Of a stretch of DNA of 64,000 bases, positions 20,901 through 31,535 are shown piece after piece. The notes below the pieces were generated by a model. The model was not told where the DNA came from. It made no database searches and saw only the letters and a list, made by a program, of their open reading frames with translations. The stretch's first letter is position 1, and each line of letters opens with the position of its first letter. A program made the position numbers and the translations under genes. The stretch is from Parvularculaceae bacterium (GTDB lineage Bacteria > Pseudomonadota > Alphaproteobacteria > Caulobacterales > Parvularculaceae). The DNA lies in the NCBI GenBank assembly GCA_028280115.1, contig JANQMJ010000001.1, forward strand, positions 1 to 64,000. The letters run 5' to 3'.

Positions 20901-21612
20901 CGGCGCATACGGCTCTAACGTCAATCAACTCGTCGAAGCCGGCTGCTGGAACGACGAAGACGAACTCGCCGATGCTTTTGCAACGCGCAAATGCTTCGCC
21001 TACGGCGTTGGCGGCGCGCCGGCGCAACAATCCGCGCTTCTGGACAGCATTCTGCACGATGTCGATCTGGCTTACCAAAACCTTGAATCCGTCGAACTCG
21101 GCCTGACGACGATCGATCATTATTTCGACACGCTGGGCGGCATCGGTCGCGCGGTAAAGCGCGCGCAAGGCCGCGACGCCGCGGTCTATATCGGCGACCA
21201 GACCCGCGGCGGCGGCGCGGTGAGAACGCTTTCCGAACAGGTCGCGCTTGAGGCGCGCACGCGCACGCTCAATCCCAAATGGTATGAAGGCATGCTGCGC
21301 CACGGCTATGAGGGCGTGCGCCAGATCGAAGCCCATGTGACCAACACCATGGGCTGGTCGGCGACGACCGGCCAGGTCGATCCCTGGATTTACCAGCGCA
21401 TCACCGAAACATTCGTTCTTGATACCGACCTTCGCGATCGGCTCGCCGACCTTAACCCCAAAGCCTGCGCCAAGGTTGCGAACCGCCTGCTTGAGGCTTC
21501 GGACCGGCAATACTGGTCGCCGGACGATGAAACCCTCGAAGCCCTGCGGCGGGCGGGCGAAGACCTTGAAGACCGTATCGAAGGCGTTGCGCCGTCACGC
21601 GCGGTTGCGTGA
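17923..21612 (+). CDS. bchH: Magnesium chelatase subunit H
   Basis: 1229 aa porphyrin-binding subunit of the Mg chelatase (BchHID) that inserts Mg2+ into protoporphyrin IX, the first committed step to bacteriochlorophyll. It matches CobN/BchH throughout: an N-terminal domain ([19 protein letters not shown]), [20 protein letters not shown] near residue 585, and a C-terminal [20 protein letters not shown] block. Its partners BchI and BchD are encoded about 28 kb away. The start overlaps bchB, and bchL follows 18 bases after the stop with its own AGGAGA ribosome-binding site. Confidence 0.97.
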   Translation: MAARPGTHKAPTVRVALISLDSHLSGAVDRARVLLKKDLPGLKLSFHAASDWTREPASLERCKADIAEADFVVAAMLFMEDHIKAVLPALEARRDHCDAMVGCLSAAEIVKLTRLGRFRMNKPSSGPIELLKRLRGSKNKAKAGAHQIKMLRRVPKILKFIPGTAQDVRSYFLSLQYWLAGSDENVANLVRHLIDRYASGPRQALRGTLRPAPPAEYPDVGVYHPRMKDRVATSAAKLPLAKSKKPAVGLLIMRSYVLSSDTGHYDGVIEALEASGLRVIPAFSSGLDARPAIEKFFMKDGGPAVDALVSLTGFSLVGGPAYNDAGAAADILGKLDIPYLTAQALEFQSLDEWRASDRGLTPVESTMMVAIPELDGATGPVVFGGRAENANDGRRMQVEPERADMLARRVEKLIRLRKTKPADRKLAISIFNFPPNGGGVGTAAHLAVFESLHNTLKGLARAGYSVDVPATADDLRDAILAGDAELAGADANVCARMSVDDYMRGEKRLADIEAQWGPAPGRHQTDGRSIQILGAHFGNVFVGVQPAFGYEGDPMRLLFEKGFAPTHAFAAFYRYIKDDFAADAILHFGTHGALEFMPGKHTGLSGECWSDYLIGDLPNFYFYAANNPSEATIAKRRSAATTISYLTPAVTNAGLYKELSELKAMLNRWRAADPAADERGDLIEFIQVQAVQLELADAEPAWNAGSEKEIDALREKLIEVENALIPDGLHVAGQGLTQEERTAMLAALPIVDDAALSHDSVEAIAAGASPKEVALKTGARQRLDELMQLADINRQLSRDCEIPSLIHALDGGFVKPVAGGDLIRDPDVLPTGRNIHGFDPFRLPSAYAVADGARQVDRLLARHEQESGAPPETVAIVLWGTDNLKSEGAQLAQVLALIGARPRFDSYGRLAGADLVSLEELGRPRIDVVATLSGIFRDLLPLQTRMLAEAAYAAAQADEPLEQNFIRKHALAYQQAHDCDLETAALRVFSNADGAYGSNVNQLVEAGCWNDEDELADAFATRKCFAYGVGGAPAQQSALLDSILHDVDLAYQNLESVELGLTTIDHYFDTLGGIGRAVKRAQGRDAAVYIGDQTRGGGAVRTLSEQVALEARTRTLNPKWYEGMLRHGYEGVRQIEAHVTNTMGWSATTGQVDPWIYQRITETFVLDTDLRDRLADLNPKACAKVANRLLEASDRQYWSPDDETLEALRRAGEDLEDRIEGVAPSRAVA

Positions 21613-22533
<921 letters not shown>

Positions 22534-22536
22534 TCG

Positions 22537-23238
22537 ATGAATTCTGCGACCTACATTGAAAGGCGAAGCCAGCTCGAAACCTATTTCGACCGCACTGCCG
22601 CCGACGCCTGGGCGAAGCTGACGTCCGACGCGCCGGTGAGCGGGGTCCGCGCAACGGTGCGCGCCGGTCGCGACGCCATGCGCGCAACGCTTCTTGGCTG
22701 GTTGCCGGAAGATTTGACGGGGCGCCGCGTTCTCGACGCCGGCTGCGGCGCCGGACAGTTTTCGATCGAAGCCGCCAAGCGCGGCGCGCAGGTTGTTGCG
22801 GTCGATCTTTCCACGACGCTGCTTGATCTTGCGCGGGAGCGTTACCGCAGCGCGCATTATGGCGGCGCGATCGAATTCAGGGCCGGCGACATGTTCGATC
22901 CGGCGCTCGGACGGTTCGATCACATCATCGCCATGGACTCGCTCATTCATTATGACGCCGGCGACATTGTGCGCGTGCTTGAAGGGTTCGCGGAACGCAC
23001 GGAAATGTCCGTCCTCTTCACCGTCGCGCCGAAAACGCCGCTGCTCGCCGCCATGCATGCGGTCGGCAAATTCTTCCCGCGCGGCGATCGCGCGCCGGCG
23101 ATCGAACCGGTCGCCGAGCGTTCCCTGCGCGCGCGCATTAATGAATCGTCTGCGCTCGGCTCATGGCGTCTGGCGCAAACGCAGCGGATCAAATCCGGCT
23201 TCTACATCTCGAACGCGATGGAGCTTGCCGCCGCATGA
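22537..23238 (+). CDS. bchM: Mg-protoporphyrin IX O-methyltransferase
   Basis: 233 aa SAM-dependent methyltransferase that makes Mg-protoporphyrin IX 13-monomethyl ester, the substrate of AcsF. The SAM motif I is VLDAGCGAGQFSIEAA (about 64-79), followed by VVAVDLSTTLLDLARER and the family-specific FDHIIAMDSLIHYD. It lies between bchL and lhaA, and its stop overlaps the lhaA ATG. Confidence 0.96.
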   Translation: MNSATYIERRSQLETYFDRTAADAWAKLTSDAPVSGVRATVRAGRDAMRATLLGWLPEDLTGRRVLDAGCGAGQFSIEAAKRGAQVVAVDLSTTLLDLARERYRSAHYGGAIEFRAGDMFDPALGRFDHIIAMDSLIHYDAGDIVRVLEGFAERTEMSVLFTVAPKTPLLAAMHAVGKFFPRGDRAPAIEPVAERSLRARINESSALGSWRLAQTQRIKSGFYISNAMELAAA

Positions 23239-24671
23239 AGCCTCGCGACGCGCATAACGCCAAATGGGCCGACCTGTGGACGAATGTGGGAACGAAGTTC
23301 CTGCCCTTCGCCGACGCGGCGAGCGACACGCTGCCGCTCGGGCGGCTGCTGCGCCTGTCGCTGTTCCAGGTCTCGGTCGGCATGGCGCTGGTGCTGCTGA
23401 CCGGGACCATCAACCGCGTGATGATTGTCGAGCTCGGCGTTTCAGCAACGCTTGTCGCGCTGATGGTGTCGCTGCCCCTGGTCTTCGCCCCCTTGCGCGC
23501 CCTGATCGGCCATAAATCGGACACCCACCGGTCGGTTCTTGGATGGCGGCGGACGCCCTATATCTGGTTCGGTTCGCTATTGCAGTTCGGCGGGCTCGCC
23601 TTCATGCCTTTTGCGCTGGTCCTTCTTTCCGGCGACTACGGCTTTGTCTGGCTTGGACAGGCAACGGCTGCGCTTGCATTCCTGCTGGTCGGCGCCGGGC
23701 TTCACACGACGCAGACCGCGGGCCTCGCGCTTGCAACCGATAACGCGCCGGAAGAGGCGCGCCCGCGCGTCGTTGCGCTGCTTTATGTCATGTTGCTGGT
23801 CGGCATGGCGGCGAGCGCGATCATTTTCGGACTCCTGCTCGCCGACTTCACGCATCTCAAGCTCATCCGTGTTATCCAGGGCGCTGCGGCGGCGACAATA
23901 CTCCTCAACATGCTCGCCTTGTGGAAGCAGGAAGCGCGCAATCCGGCCCTGACCGCGTCCGACCGAACACGACCATCGTTTTTAGAGTCCTGGCGCCGGC
24001 TCACAAACCAGCCCCGCGCCAAGCGGCTGTTGATCGCCGTCGGACTTGGCGCGGCGGCGTTCTCAATGCAGGACGTGTTGCTTGAGCCCTATGGCGGCGA
24101 AATCCTTTCCCTGTCGGTCAGCCAGACGACGCTTTTAACGGCGATCTTCGCTGCAGGCAGTCTTGCCGGCTTTGCGGTTGCGGCGCGCCGATTGATGCGC
24201 GGCGGCGAGCCCCATCGCCTCGCGGGTATCGGCGCGGTTGTGGGCGTTTTCGCCTTTTCCGCGGTTATCTTCGCCGAGCCTTTAAGCTCGCCGCTCCTGT
24301 TCCGCATCGGCGCGGCGCTCATCGGCTTCGGCGGCGGTCTTTTTTCGGTATGCACCCTCACCGCCGTTATGGCGTTCGCCAAGGACAATGACAGCGGCAT
24401 CCTGCTCGGCGCCTGGGGCGCGGTGCAGGCGAGCGCGGCCGGCGCCGCGATCGCCTTCGGCGGGGCTATGCGCGATATCGTTGGAGGCCTTGCGTCAAGC
24501 GGCGCGCTTGGACCGGCGCTGACCGCCGTCAGCGGTTACAGCGTCGTCTATCACATAGAGATTTTGTTGTTGTTTTTGACCCTGGTCGCCATCGGTCCGT
24601 TGGCGCGTTATGCGCCGCCGCCTGGCGAGGGGCCGCAAAAGCAATTCGGTTTGGCCGCGTTCCCCGGCTGA
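23235..24671 (+). CDS. lhaA: LhaA-type light-harvesting 1 assembly protein (PucC family)
   Basis: 478 aa, about 12 membrane spans, in the BCD/PucC branch of the major facilitator superfamily. The ATG at 23235 overlaps the bchM stop; the open frame upstream is a bchM shadow. Conserved segments are LTGTINRVMIVELGVSA, ALIGHKSDTHRSVLGWRRTP and LGAAAFSMQDVLLEPYGGE. In Rhodobacter, LhaA (orf between bchM and puhA) is needed for normal LH1 formation, probably by handing pigment to nascent LH1 polypeptides. Its position directly before puhA is the conserved one. Confidence 0.94.
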   Translation: MKPRDAHNAKWADLWTNVGTKFLPFADAASDTLPLGRLLRLSLFQVSVGMALVLLTGTINRVMIVELGVSATLVALMVSLPLVFAPLRALIGHKSDTHRSVLGWRRTPYIWFGSLLQFGGLAFMPFALVLLSGDYGFVWLGQATAALAFLLVGAGLHTTQTAGLALATDNAPEEARPRVVALLYVMLLVGMAASAIIFGLLLADFTHLKLIRVIQGAAAATILLNMLALWKQEARNPALTASDRTRPSFLESWRRLTNQPRAKRLLIAVGLGAAAFSMQDVLLEPYGGEILSLSVSQTTLLTAIFAAGSLAGFAVAARRLMRGGEPHRLAGIGAVVGVFAFSAVIFAEPLSSPLLFRIGAALIGFGGGLFSVCTLTAVMAFAKDNDSGILLGAWGAVQASAAGAAIAFGGAMRDIVGGLASSGALGPALTAVSGYSVVYHIEILLLFLTLVAIGPLARYAPPPGEGPQKQFGLAAFPG

Positions 24672-24695
24672 TCGCATGAAGAAGGAGAGTGCGTC

Positions 24696-25478
24696 ATGAT
24701 GTTCGACAGCGAGTTCTATAGAGACATCGACATGGTTTCGGTGTACCTTTGGGCGTTCACCCTGTTTTTCATTGGGCTGATTTTTTATCTCCGGCGCGAA
24801 GACCGTCGCGAGGGCTATCCGCTCGAAAAAGACACGGACGGAAAGCTCGAAGACCAGGGCGTTATCTGGTACCCGCCGAAAAAGACTTTCACGCTGCCGC
24901 ACAATCGCGGAACCGTCACCGTACCGCACGGAAAACGAGACGAGCGCAAACATGCGCTGAAACGCTCCGCCGTCTGGCCGGGCGCGCCCTATCTGCCGAC
25001 TGGCGATCCCATGCGCGACGCGGTCGGACCAGCCTCATACGCGGAGCGCGAGGATGTTCCCGATCTCACGAACGACGGACGCAACCGTATCGTTCCCCTG
25101 CGCGTTGACGGACATATCTATGTCGCCGAAAGCAGCCCCAATCCTGTGGGCATGACGGTGTATGGCGGCGACGGGGCCCCTGCGGGGGAAGTCGTCGATG
25201 TATGGGTCGACCGCGCGGAAGCGGTCATTCGCTATCTTGAAGTCAAACTCGGCGGAGACGGCGAGGCGGCCCATGTCCTGGCGCCGATACCCTTCGTCCT
25301 GATCAGCAAGAAGCGCAATCGCGTCGACGTTGAAGCCATCTTTGCAAAACACTTTGCCGGCGTTCCAAAAACAAAATCGCCCGACAGCATCACGCGGCTC
25401 GAGGAGGACATGATCGCGGGCTATTACGCCGGCGGCAAACTCTACGCCACGCCGTCGCGCACGGAGCCGCTGGCATGA
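24696..25478 (+). CDS. puhA: Photosynthetic reaction centre H subunit
   Basis: 260 aa. It has one N-terminal membrane span (about 12-31, DMVSVYLWAFTLFFIGLIFY) followed by a large cytoplasmic PRC-barrel domain that shields the quinone sites and guides protons to QB. The motif REDRREGYPLE directly after the span and GMTVYGGDGAPAGEVVDVWVD are diagnostic. An AAGGAG ribosome-binding site precedes the ATG. The stop overlaps the puhB start (ATGA). Confidence 0.97.
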   Translation: MMFDSEFYRDIDMVSVYLWAFTLFFIGLIFYLRREDRREGYPLEKDTDGKLEDQGVIWYPPKKTFTLPHNRGTVTVPHGKRDERKHALKRSAVWPGAPYLPTGDPMRDAVGPASYAEREDVPDLTNDGRNRIVPLRVDGHIYVAESSPNPVGMTVYGGDGAPAGEVVDVWVDRAEAVIRYLEVKLGGDGEAAHVLAPIPFVLISKKRNRVDVEAIFAKHFAGVPKTKSPDSITRLEEDMIAGYYAGGKLYATPSRTEPLA

Positions 25479-26155
25479 CCCATGATTGTTTCGAAGAAGA
25501 AAAACGTATGAAAGAGCCCGTGCCCGGCCTGCCGGAAAAGCTGCCCGAGGGCGAGCAAATCATCTGGCAGGGCAAGCCGCACGCCCTGACGCTCGCCGTC
25601 CATGCGTTTCACATCCGTTTCGTTGCGCTTTACTTCGTGTTGTTCACGCTTTGGCGCATCGCCGCCATCGCGTCTCGCGACGGATCGTCTGCGGAAATGA
25701 TCGATGTCGTAACGACCTCGACCATCGCCGGGGCAGGGGGCATCGCCCTTCTTATCGGCCTTACCTGGCTGATGGCGCGGGCCACGATTTACACCATCAC
25801 CAACAAGCGCGTTGCGATGCGATACGGCGTTGCTATTCGCAAATATGTCAACATTCCTTTCGCGGTCATCGGCGCTGCGGCCCTGAAACGCCACGGCGGG
25901 GATGCGGGCTCGATCGCCCTTTCAACTTCCGAGGAAACGCGCATTGGCTATTTGCACCTTTGGCCCCATGCGCGACCGCTCCGCTTCAACAAGCCGCAAC
26001 CGATGCTGCGCGCTGTGGCCAAAGCGGACAATGTCGCACAAACGTTGTGCACAGCGATGAAAGAATTCGCGCCGGCCAGCGTTTCAATTCAATCGGAACC
26101 GTCAAATATCGCTGCGTTGGATCACGCAGCGCCAACGAAAGCCGCCGTAGCGTAA
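25475..26155 (+). CDS. puhB: Photosynthetic complex assembly protein PuhB
   Basis: 226 aa. PuhB has a bacterial pleckstrin-homology-like domain (about 75-200) following two membrane spans (about 43-60 and 80-100). Conserved features are EPVPGLPEKLPEGEQIIWQG near the start and ATIYTITNKRVAMRYGVA in the middle. In Rhodobacter capsulatus PuhB is a dimeric factor needed for efficient reaction centre and LH1 assembly. The ATG at 25475 overlaps puhA; an internal Met at 25508 is an alternative start. puhC starts 7 bases after the stop. Confidence 0.94.
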   Translation: MTHDCFEEEKRMKEPVPGLPEKLPEGEQIIWQGKPHALTLAVHAFHIRFVALYFVLFTLWRIAAIASRDGSSAEMIDVVTTSTIAGAGGIALLIGLTWLMARATIYTITNKRVAMRYGVAIRKYVNIPFAVIGAAALKRHGGDAGSIALSTSEETRIGYLHLWPHARPLRFNKPQPMLRAVAKADNVAQTLCTAMKEFAPASVSIQSEPSNIAALDHAAPTKAAVA

Positions 26156-26162
26156 GGAGAAT

Positions 26163-26621
26163 ATGGAGATGGCCCAACCGGCCGAACAAAGTCTGCGGTA
26201 CTTTCTTATCGGCGCCGGCGCGCTCGTCGCGACGTCGCTGCTTTTGACGGGCTTTGTGCGACTGACCGATATAGGCGCACAGCAAGAACCGGACGCAGTC
26301 GTCATCGAAAGCAGGCTCTTGCAGTTCAAAGACGATGCGGACGGCGGCGTTTCGGTTTACGACTTTGAAAGCGGCGCGCGCATCTGGGTGTTCGAGCCCG
26401 AAACCGGCGGCTTCGTCAGAACCGCCATGCGCGCCCTCGTGCACAGCAGAAAACTGTCCGGACATGGACAGGAAGAACCGTTCGAGCTGGCCCGAACCGC
26501 GCGCGGCCGTTTAATCATGACCGATCCGACGACACAAAAGAAACTGGCGCTCGAGTCATTCGGCGGCGCGAACGAGAACGACTTTGCGCAACTTCTAGAC
26601 CATGAGGACGGCGACGTATGA
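26163..26621 (+). CDS. puhC: Photosynthetic complex assembly protein PuhC
   Basis: 152 aa, a single N-terminal membrane span (about 11-31) and a periplasmic domain with the family pattern (RLLQFKDDADGGVSVYDFE, then FVRTAMRALVHSRK). PuhC is required for normal LH1 and reaction-centre assembly in R. capsulatus. AAGGAG lies just before the ATG at 26163. The stop overlaps the next start by 4 bases. Confidence 0.92.
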   Translation: MEMAQPAEQSLRYFLIGAGALVATSLLLTGFVRLTDIGAQQEPDAVVIESRLLQFKDDADGGVSVYDFESGARIWVFEPETGGFVRTAMRALVHSRKLSGHGQEEPFELARTARGRLIMTDPTTQKKLALESFGGANENDFAQLLDHEDGDV

Positions 26622-26920
26622 CAAGTGTAAACCCGACATCAAAGCGACGCTTCACCGTTCCCTGCACGATTACGGTCAAGCACACCACGGAAACGCTCGA
26701 AGCGCATGTGGAATTGGACGGCGACGTTGCGCCGACCCTTGGGGACCGGATTGTGGTGCATGGTCAGCATGTGGTCGTGCCGTTTGGCGAAAGCATTACG
26801 ATCCGCCGCAATGCGACGGTGACGCGCGCCAACCATCTGGAAAAGCTGTGGCTTCGCCTCAAGTCGCAGTTCGAACTAACCGAGCTCTATGAAGTGAGCT
26901 TCTCGCCCGGGAGAGTATAA
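26618..26920 (+). CDS. Small conserved-position protein between puhC and acsF
   Basis: 100 aa, soluble, no membrane span or signal peptide. Visible features are an N-terminal beta-rich half ([23 protein letters not shown]), a glycine-turn stretch ([20 protein letters not shown]), and a charged helical end. The start overlaps puhC (ATGA) and the stop overlaps acsF (TAATG), so it is translated in step with both. A small ORF is often found at this place in proteobacterial PGCs, but I know of no established function. A role linked to the AcsF cyclase or to complex assembly is a guess from position. Confidence 0.75.
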   Translation: MTSVNPTSKRRFTVPCTITVKHTTETLEAHVELDGDVAPTLGDRIVVHGQHVVVPFGESITIRRNATVTRANHLEKLWLRLKSQFELTELYEVSFSPGRV

Positions 26921-27993
26921 TGCCTGAATCATTAGAAGAACTGGCTGCGTCGAACGAATTCGACACCAATAAAGCCGCGACGACGGAAACCATCTTAAGT
27001 CCTCGTTTCTATACGACTGATTTCGACGCCATGGACAGGATCGACATTTCGCCGATCCGCAAGGAATGGGATGCGCTGATTGAAGAGCTTGAAAGCGATT
27101 TCAACAAAGGCCATTTCAAACGCACGGACGAATTCGACAATATACTGCACACATTGTCCCCGGACCTGCGCCAGGAATTTGTCGATTTTCTGGTCAGTTC
27201 GCTCACGGCGGAATTTTCCGGCTGCGTGCTTTACGCCGAAATCGTCAAGCGCGTAAAAAACCCGGATATCAAAGCGCTCTTTAAATATATGAGTCGCGAC
27301 GAAGCGCGCCATGCCGGCTTCATCAATCACGTCTTGAAAGATTTCGGCATCGGCATTGATCTGGGCTTTTTGACCAAGACGAAGAAGTATCACTTCTTCA
27401 AGCCCAAATTCATTTTCTACAGCGTCTATCTGTCGGAAAAGATCGGCTACGCCCGCTATATCACGATCTTTCGTCAGCTTGAGCGTCATCCGGAACTTCG
27501 ATTTCATCCGATCTTCAAATGGTTTGAAGAGTGGTGCAATGACGAGTTTCGCCACGGCGAAGCCTTCGCGCTTTTAATGCGCGCCCATCCGAAACTCCTA
27601 AGCGGCGCGAACAAACTGTGGATCCGTTTTTTCCTGCTGGCGGTCTACGCAACGATGTATGTTCGCGATCATCGCCGGCCGGCGTTTCACAAGGCCCTGG
27701 GGCTCGATCCCACGGAATACGACTACAGGGTCTTCCACATCACCAACGAAATTTCGCGCCAGGTCTTTCCGGTCGAACTCGATCTCGATAACCCGAAATT
27801 CCGCGCCGCCATGGAGCGCCTTCGCAATATCGCCGACGCCATTGAGGAAGCCAAGCGCCAGGGCGGATTGGCAGGCGGCGTAAAGCGCATCGGTCTCAGC
27901 CTTGCCGCGGCGGGCGCTTTCGCCAGGCTTTACTTCCTGCCGGCGAAGAAAAACGTCGCGCCGGAGAATGTGCGGCTCGCCCCTGCCTGGTGA
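26920..27993 (+). CDS. acsF: Aerobic Mg-protoporphyrin IX monomethyl ester cyclase
   Basis: 357 aa membrane-associated diiron oxygenase that forms the fifth (E) ring of protochlorophyllide using O2. The diiron ligands sit in ExxH-type motifs DEARH (127-131) and DEFRH (208-212). Proteobacterial AcsF often needs a small partner (BciE); no obvious homologue is seen here. It is the only cyclase in the window: the anaerobic radical-SAM BchE is absent, so pigment synthesis should require oxygen. The start overlaps the 100-aa ORF. Confidence 0.97.
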   Translation: MPESLEELAASNEFDTNKAATTETILSPRFYTTDFDAMDRIDISPIRKEWDALIEELESDFNKGHFKRTDEFDNILHTLSPDLRQEFVDFLVSSLTAEFSGCVLYAEIVKRVKNPDIKALFKYMSRDEARHAGFINHVLKDFGIGIDLGFLTKTKKYHFFKPKFIFYSVYLSEKIGYARYITIFRQLERHPELRFHPIFKWFEEWCNDEFRHGEAFALLMRAHPKLLSGANKLWIRFFLLAVYATMYVRDHRRPAFHKALGLDPTEYDYRVFHITNEISRQVFPVELDLDNPKFRAAMERLRNIADAIEEAKRQGGLAGGVKRIGLSLAAAGAFARLYFLPAKKNVAPENVRLAPAW

Positions 27994-28021
27994 GCAAAGC
28001 AAAGGAACACAGACGGAACTC

Positions 28022-28825
28022 ATGAGCACGCTTGCGACACCCCTGATTTTTGCCGTCCTGTTCTGGTGGGCGAGCACGGGCGCCGTTCTGTGGCTGGTCA
28101 GCCGTCGACGCGACACGTTTAAGTGGACTGCGCTCGGCGCGACGCTGCTGCTCGGCGCGGCGACGGTCGCGCTGCTCGCCCTTCGCAACGAAACCGGCAT
28201 TTCCGCCGCCTATGCGGGGTTCGCCGTAGGCATCGCGCTATGGGCATGGCACGAGGTGATGTTTCTGCTCGGTTTTATCAGCGGGCCGCGAAAATCGCCT
28301 TGCCCGCCGCATCTTTCGACGTGGCGGCGGTTTATCGCCTCGGCGCAGACCGTCATTCACCACGAAATCGCCATCGCTATCCATGCTGGCCTGATTGTTG
28401 TGATGAGTTGGGGCGCGGCAAATCAAATCGCCGCCTGGACGTTTTGCCTGTTGTGGGGCATGCGCCTCAGCACGAAACTCGTCGTTTTCTTCGGCGCGCC
28501 GAATATCACCGACACGTTTTTGCCGGCCCATCTTGATTACCTCAAAACCTATTTCAGAAAACGCACCGTGGCTGCGTTCTTTCTTCCCGCGGTCATTCTG
28601 GCGACGTCGGCCGCTGGCGCGCTCGGCTATCAGGCCTGGCTCGCGCCGTCGGGATCTTTTCATGCAACTGGTTTTGCCCTCCTGGCCGTACTCGCCACGC
28701 TTGCCGTTCTTGAACACTGGGCGCTCGTTCTGCCCGTGCCCGACGCCGCCCTTTGGGGCTGGGCTGCGCCGCGTCACCCGAATTCGCAGCAGCGAAACAC
28801 CGAATCCTCGCAATGGAGAAGATGA
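28022..28825 (+). CDS. puhE: Putative photosynthetic complex assembly protein PuhE (DUF3623)
   Basis: 267 aa integral membrane protein with about eight hydrophobic spans. The ATG at 28022 follows acsF by 28 bases with AAAGGAA upstream. The family signatures are [32 protein letters not shown] and [20 protein letters not shown]. PuhE affects the amount of reaction centre and bacteriochlorophyll in R. capsulatus; the mechanism is not known. Its stop overlaps the hemA start (TGATG). Confidence 0.92.
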   Translation: MSTLATPLIFAVLFWWASTGAVLWLVSRRRDTFKWTALGATLLLGAATVALLALRNETGISAAYAGFAVGIALWAWHEVMFLLGFISGPRKSPCPPHLSTWRRFIASAQTVIHHEIAIAIHAGLIVVMSWGAANQIAAWTFCLLWGMRLSTKLVVFFGAPNITDTFLPAHLDYLKTYFRKRTVAAFFLPAVILATSAAGALGYQAWLAPSGSFHATGFALLAVLATLAVLEHWALVLPVPDAALWGWAAPRHPNSQQRNTESSQWRR

Positions 28826-30039
28826 TGGAATACGAAGCATTTTTCACTGAGCAACTCGAAGCCTTGCGCGAGGAAGGCAATTATCGCGTCTTCGCCGATA
28901 TTGCGCGGTGCGCCGGCGCCTTTCCCCATGCGGCCAATTATGGCGAGATCGGCCCCGAGGAAGTCACTGTCTGGTGCTCCAACGACTATCTCGGCATGGG
29001 CCAGCACCCGAAAGTCACAAGCGCCATGCATGAGGCGATCGAAAAGTGCGGCGCCGGCGCGGGCGGCACGCGCAATATTTCCGGCACGAACCACTATCAT
29101 GTGCTCCTGGAGCGCGAACTTGCCGATCTCCACGGCAAAGAGGCCGCGCTGATCTTCACGTCCGGCTATGTCTCCAACTGGGCGGCGCTCGGCACCCTCG
29201 CTTCGCGTATTCCAGGCTGCATCGTTTATTCCGACAGCCTCAATCACGCCTCGATGATCGAGGGCATACGGCACTCGAGAGCCGAAAAACGGATTTTCAA
29301 ACACAACGATCCGGCCGATCTAGAGCGCTTAATTCAGCTCGACGACCCGGCCGCGCCGAAACTGATCGCGTTTGAATCGGTATATTCTATGGACGGCGAT
29401 ATCGCGCCGATCGCCGAGTTCTGCGACATTGCCGATCGTTACGGCGCGATGACCTATCTCGATGAAGTTCACGCCGTCGGCCTTTACGGACCGCGCGGGG
29501 GCGGCATTGCCGAGCGCGAAGGCCTGATGGATCGATTGACCGTCATCGAGGGAACGCTTGGAAAGGCCTTTGGGGTTCTTGGCGGCTATATCGCAGCGTC
29601 TGCGGCGCTTTGCGATTTCGTTCGCAGTTTTGCGTCGGGCTTCATTTTCACCACGGCCTTGCCGCCCGCCGTCGCCGCCGGCGCGCGCGCGTCAATCAAA
29701 CATCTCAAAGAGAGCGATGAAGAACGACTCGCCCAGCGCGACCGCGTCGCCAAGGTGCGGCGCAAGCTCGGCGCGATCGGCATTCCGACGATGGACAATC
29801 CGAGCCATATCGTGCCGGTGATGGTGGGCGATCCAGTCAAGTGCAAATGGATCTCCGACTGGCTGATGGCCAACCACGGCATTTATGTTCAGCCCATCAA
29901 CTATCCGACCGTGCCGAAAGGAACCGAGCGCCTGCGCATCACGCCTTCGCCGGTTCATTCCGATCTCGATATCGAGCGTCTCGTTACGGCGCTGTCGGAA
30001 ATCTGGTCGCAATGCGCCCTGGCCAGGCAGGTTGCGTAA
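28825..30039 (+). CDS. hemA: 5-aminolevulinate synthase
   Basis: 404 aa PLP enzyme that condenses glycine and succinyl-CoA to 5-aminolevulinate (Shemin pathway), the rate-setting step for all tetrapyrroles. The ATG at 28825 was chosen because GGAGA lies 7 bases upstream and [14 protein letters not shown] matches the family start. Motifs: [41 protein letters not shown], and the PLP-binding Lys in EGTLGKAFG (about residue 247). Its place as the last gene of the bchF superoperon ties precursor supply to pigment gene expression. Confidence 0.97.
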   Translation: MEYEAFFTEQLEALREEGNYRVFADIARCAGAFPHAANYGEIGPEEVTVWCSNDYLGMGQHPKVTSAMHEAIEKCGAGAGGTRNISGTNHYHVLLERELADLHGKEAALIFTSGYVSNWAALGTLASRIPGCIVYSDSLNHASMIEGIRHSRAEKRIFKHNDPADLERLIQLDDPAAPKLIAFESVYSMDGDIAPIAEFCDIADRYGAMTYLDEVHAVGLYGPRGGGIAEREGLMDRLTVIEGTLGKAFGVLGGYIAASAALCDFVRSFASGFIFTTALPPAVAAGARASIKHLKESDEERLAQRDRVAKVRRKLGAIGIPTMDNPSHIVPVMVGDPVKCKWISDWLMANHGIYVQPINYPTVPKGTERLRITPSPVHSDLDIERLVTALSEIWSQCALARQVA

Positions 30040-30095
30040 TAAAGAGCATTTTGCGGCTGTCGATCATCCGGCTTTTTAAGCCAGCTGTGTATCGA

Positions 30096-30255
30096 ACATA
30101 TCAACCGCTCATCCCGGACGCGTTGCAGCATCTTTGATGATGCAACGCAGAGCCGGGATCCAGAAAACAAATCAGCGGGCGAAATCCCACTTTATACTTG
30201 TAGCTGGATTCCCGCTTTCCCCCGGTCAGGTCGGAGGGAATGAGCGGTGATATGT
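30096..30255. repeat. Twin palindromic (BIME-like) element between hemA and bciA
   Basis: A 160-bp region bounded by an imperfect inverted repeat of about 20 bases: ACATATCAACCGCTCATCCC at 30096-30115, and its near complement at 30236-30255. The left unit holds a strong nested hairpin: ATCCCGG/CCGGGAT outside, and GCGTTGCAGCATC/GATGATGCAACGC (30120-30132, 30136-30148) inside. A second unit in opposite orientation begins CTGGATTCCCGC near 30213. It sits between two convergent genes and could terminate transcription from both sides. The CATCCCGG and GGATCCAG ends resemble dispersed proteobacterial intergenic repeats. Confidence 0.75.
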
Positions 30256-30276
30256 ATATGCGGTCTGCAACCGGCG

Positions 30277-31314
30277 CTAAAAAACCGCATGATCGCCGCG
30301 TTCCAGCGTGACTTCTCCGCGGACCAGTTGTTTGTAATAATCGAAAAGCGTTTCCGCGCCCGTCGAAGGCGTCAGATCGGTGCTGTACCGCCCTGTTTCC
30401 GGATTTATAACCAGCATCGACTCGGTCGCATAATAGTGCCCGATGCGCGCCATTTCCGATTTCGCCATGAGCGGCGGATATAGCCGGCCGGCCGCGGACA
30501 ACAGGCCCGCGATGACTTGCAGCATCGCCGGCGGGACTTCTTTGAACCGCGGCTTCTGGCCGAACTGTTCGAACAGAAATTCGCCTTGTTCCTTGGGCGT
30601 GATGGCGTTGCCCGGGCCGCCGATCGGCAAAATTTTGTTATGGCGATGCTCGTCGTCCACGCAGTCTGCGATGTAATGTCCAAGGTCCGCATCGCTAATC
30701 GGTTTGCACGCGGTCAGCATGCCGTCGCCGAAAATCAAATAGGGTTTTCCCTGCCGGACCCGCTCGACCTGGCCAGAAAGCGATTTAAAAAACGCCGTCG
30801 GCCTGACGATGGAATAGTCGATGCCCGATGCAATCAGTTCTTTTTCAAAAGCGAGTTTCGCTTTTTGAAATTCAAGCGTCGGCTTTTGAACGCAAATCGC
30901 CGACAAAAGCGTCATATGCGATATGCCGGCCTTTTGGGCGACGGCGAGCGCATCCGCGCTTGCTCTGTAATCGATTCGCCAGGCGTCCTGCGGCGCGCCG
31001 GTTCGAGACGCCAGACACGAAACCAGTGCGTCGAAACGCTCGCCGCCAAACCCGTCTTTTTCAAGGGATTGCGGGTCCGTCGCATCCCCGACGCGCACGA
31101 TCGCGCCCGGCAGCAATTGCGCGACATCGTCCGGCGTGAAAGCGCCGCCGACGCCGGAGCGCGGCCGGACGAAGCTGACCACTTGATGACCGCGTTTGAC
31201 GAGCGCTCGGGCGACGTTTTGACCGATCGTGCCCGTGGCGCCCAGCAACATGATGCGCTTGGGCTTTTTGTGTCGCTGCAACGCGGACGTGATAGGAGAA
31301 GTATGGTCTTTCAT
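30277..31314 (-). CDS. bciA: Divinyl (proto)chlorophyllide 8-vinyl reductase, BciA type
   Basis: 345 aa atypical short-chain dehydrogenase that uses NADPH to reduce the C8 vinyl group of chlorophyll precursors. The N-terminal nucleotide loop is GATGTIGQNVA (about 25-35). The family block SCLASRTGAPQDAWRIDYRA follows, then FFKSLSGQVERVRQGKPYLI. It transcribes toward hemA, with the twin palindrome between them. With BciA present, the 8-vinyl step does not depend only on the chlorophyllide reductase BchXYZ. Confidence 0.94.
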   Translation of the reverse strand: MKDHTSPITSALQRHKKPKRIMLLGATGTIGQNVARALVKRGHQVVSFVRPRSGVGGAFTPDDVAQLLPGAIVRVGDATDPQSLEKDGFGGERFDALVSCLASRTGAPQDAWRIDYRASADALAVAQKAGISHMTLLSAICVQKPTLEFQKAKLAFEKELIASGIDYSIVRPTAFFKSLSGQVERVRQGKPYLIFGDGMLTACKPISDADLGHYIADCVDDEHRHNKILPIGGPGNAITPKEQGEFLFEQFGQKPRFKEVPPAMLQVIAGLLSAAGRLYPPLMAKSEMARIGHYYATESMLVINPETGRYSTDLTPSTGAETLFDYYKQLVRGEVTLERGDHAVF

Positions 31315-31535
31315 GTTTTTGCAACGGCTTCGGCCGGGCCGCGGCCGGATCGCCTAACGATTGACAGCGGCGGCTGACAGGGTGAATCGGCGCTTCATGA
31401 GGGCGATTATTTTTAGCGCTTTGTCATCCGCTGATACGCGACACACGTAAATAATAAAAGAGGCGTCGCAAGCGCTTTCATCCGCGTCCGCCGAACCGCG
31501 CCGGCTTGATCGTTTTGCGGGCATGAGAGGGTTAG

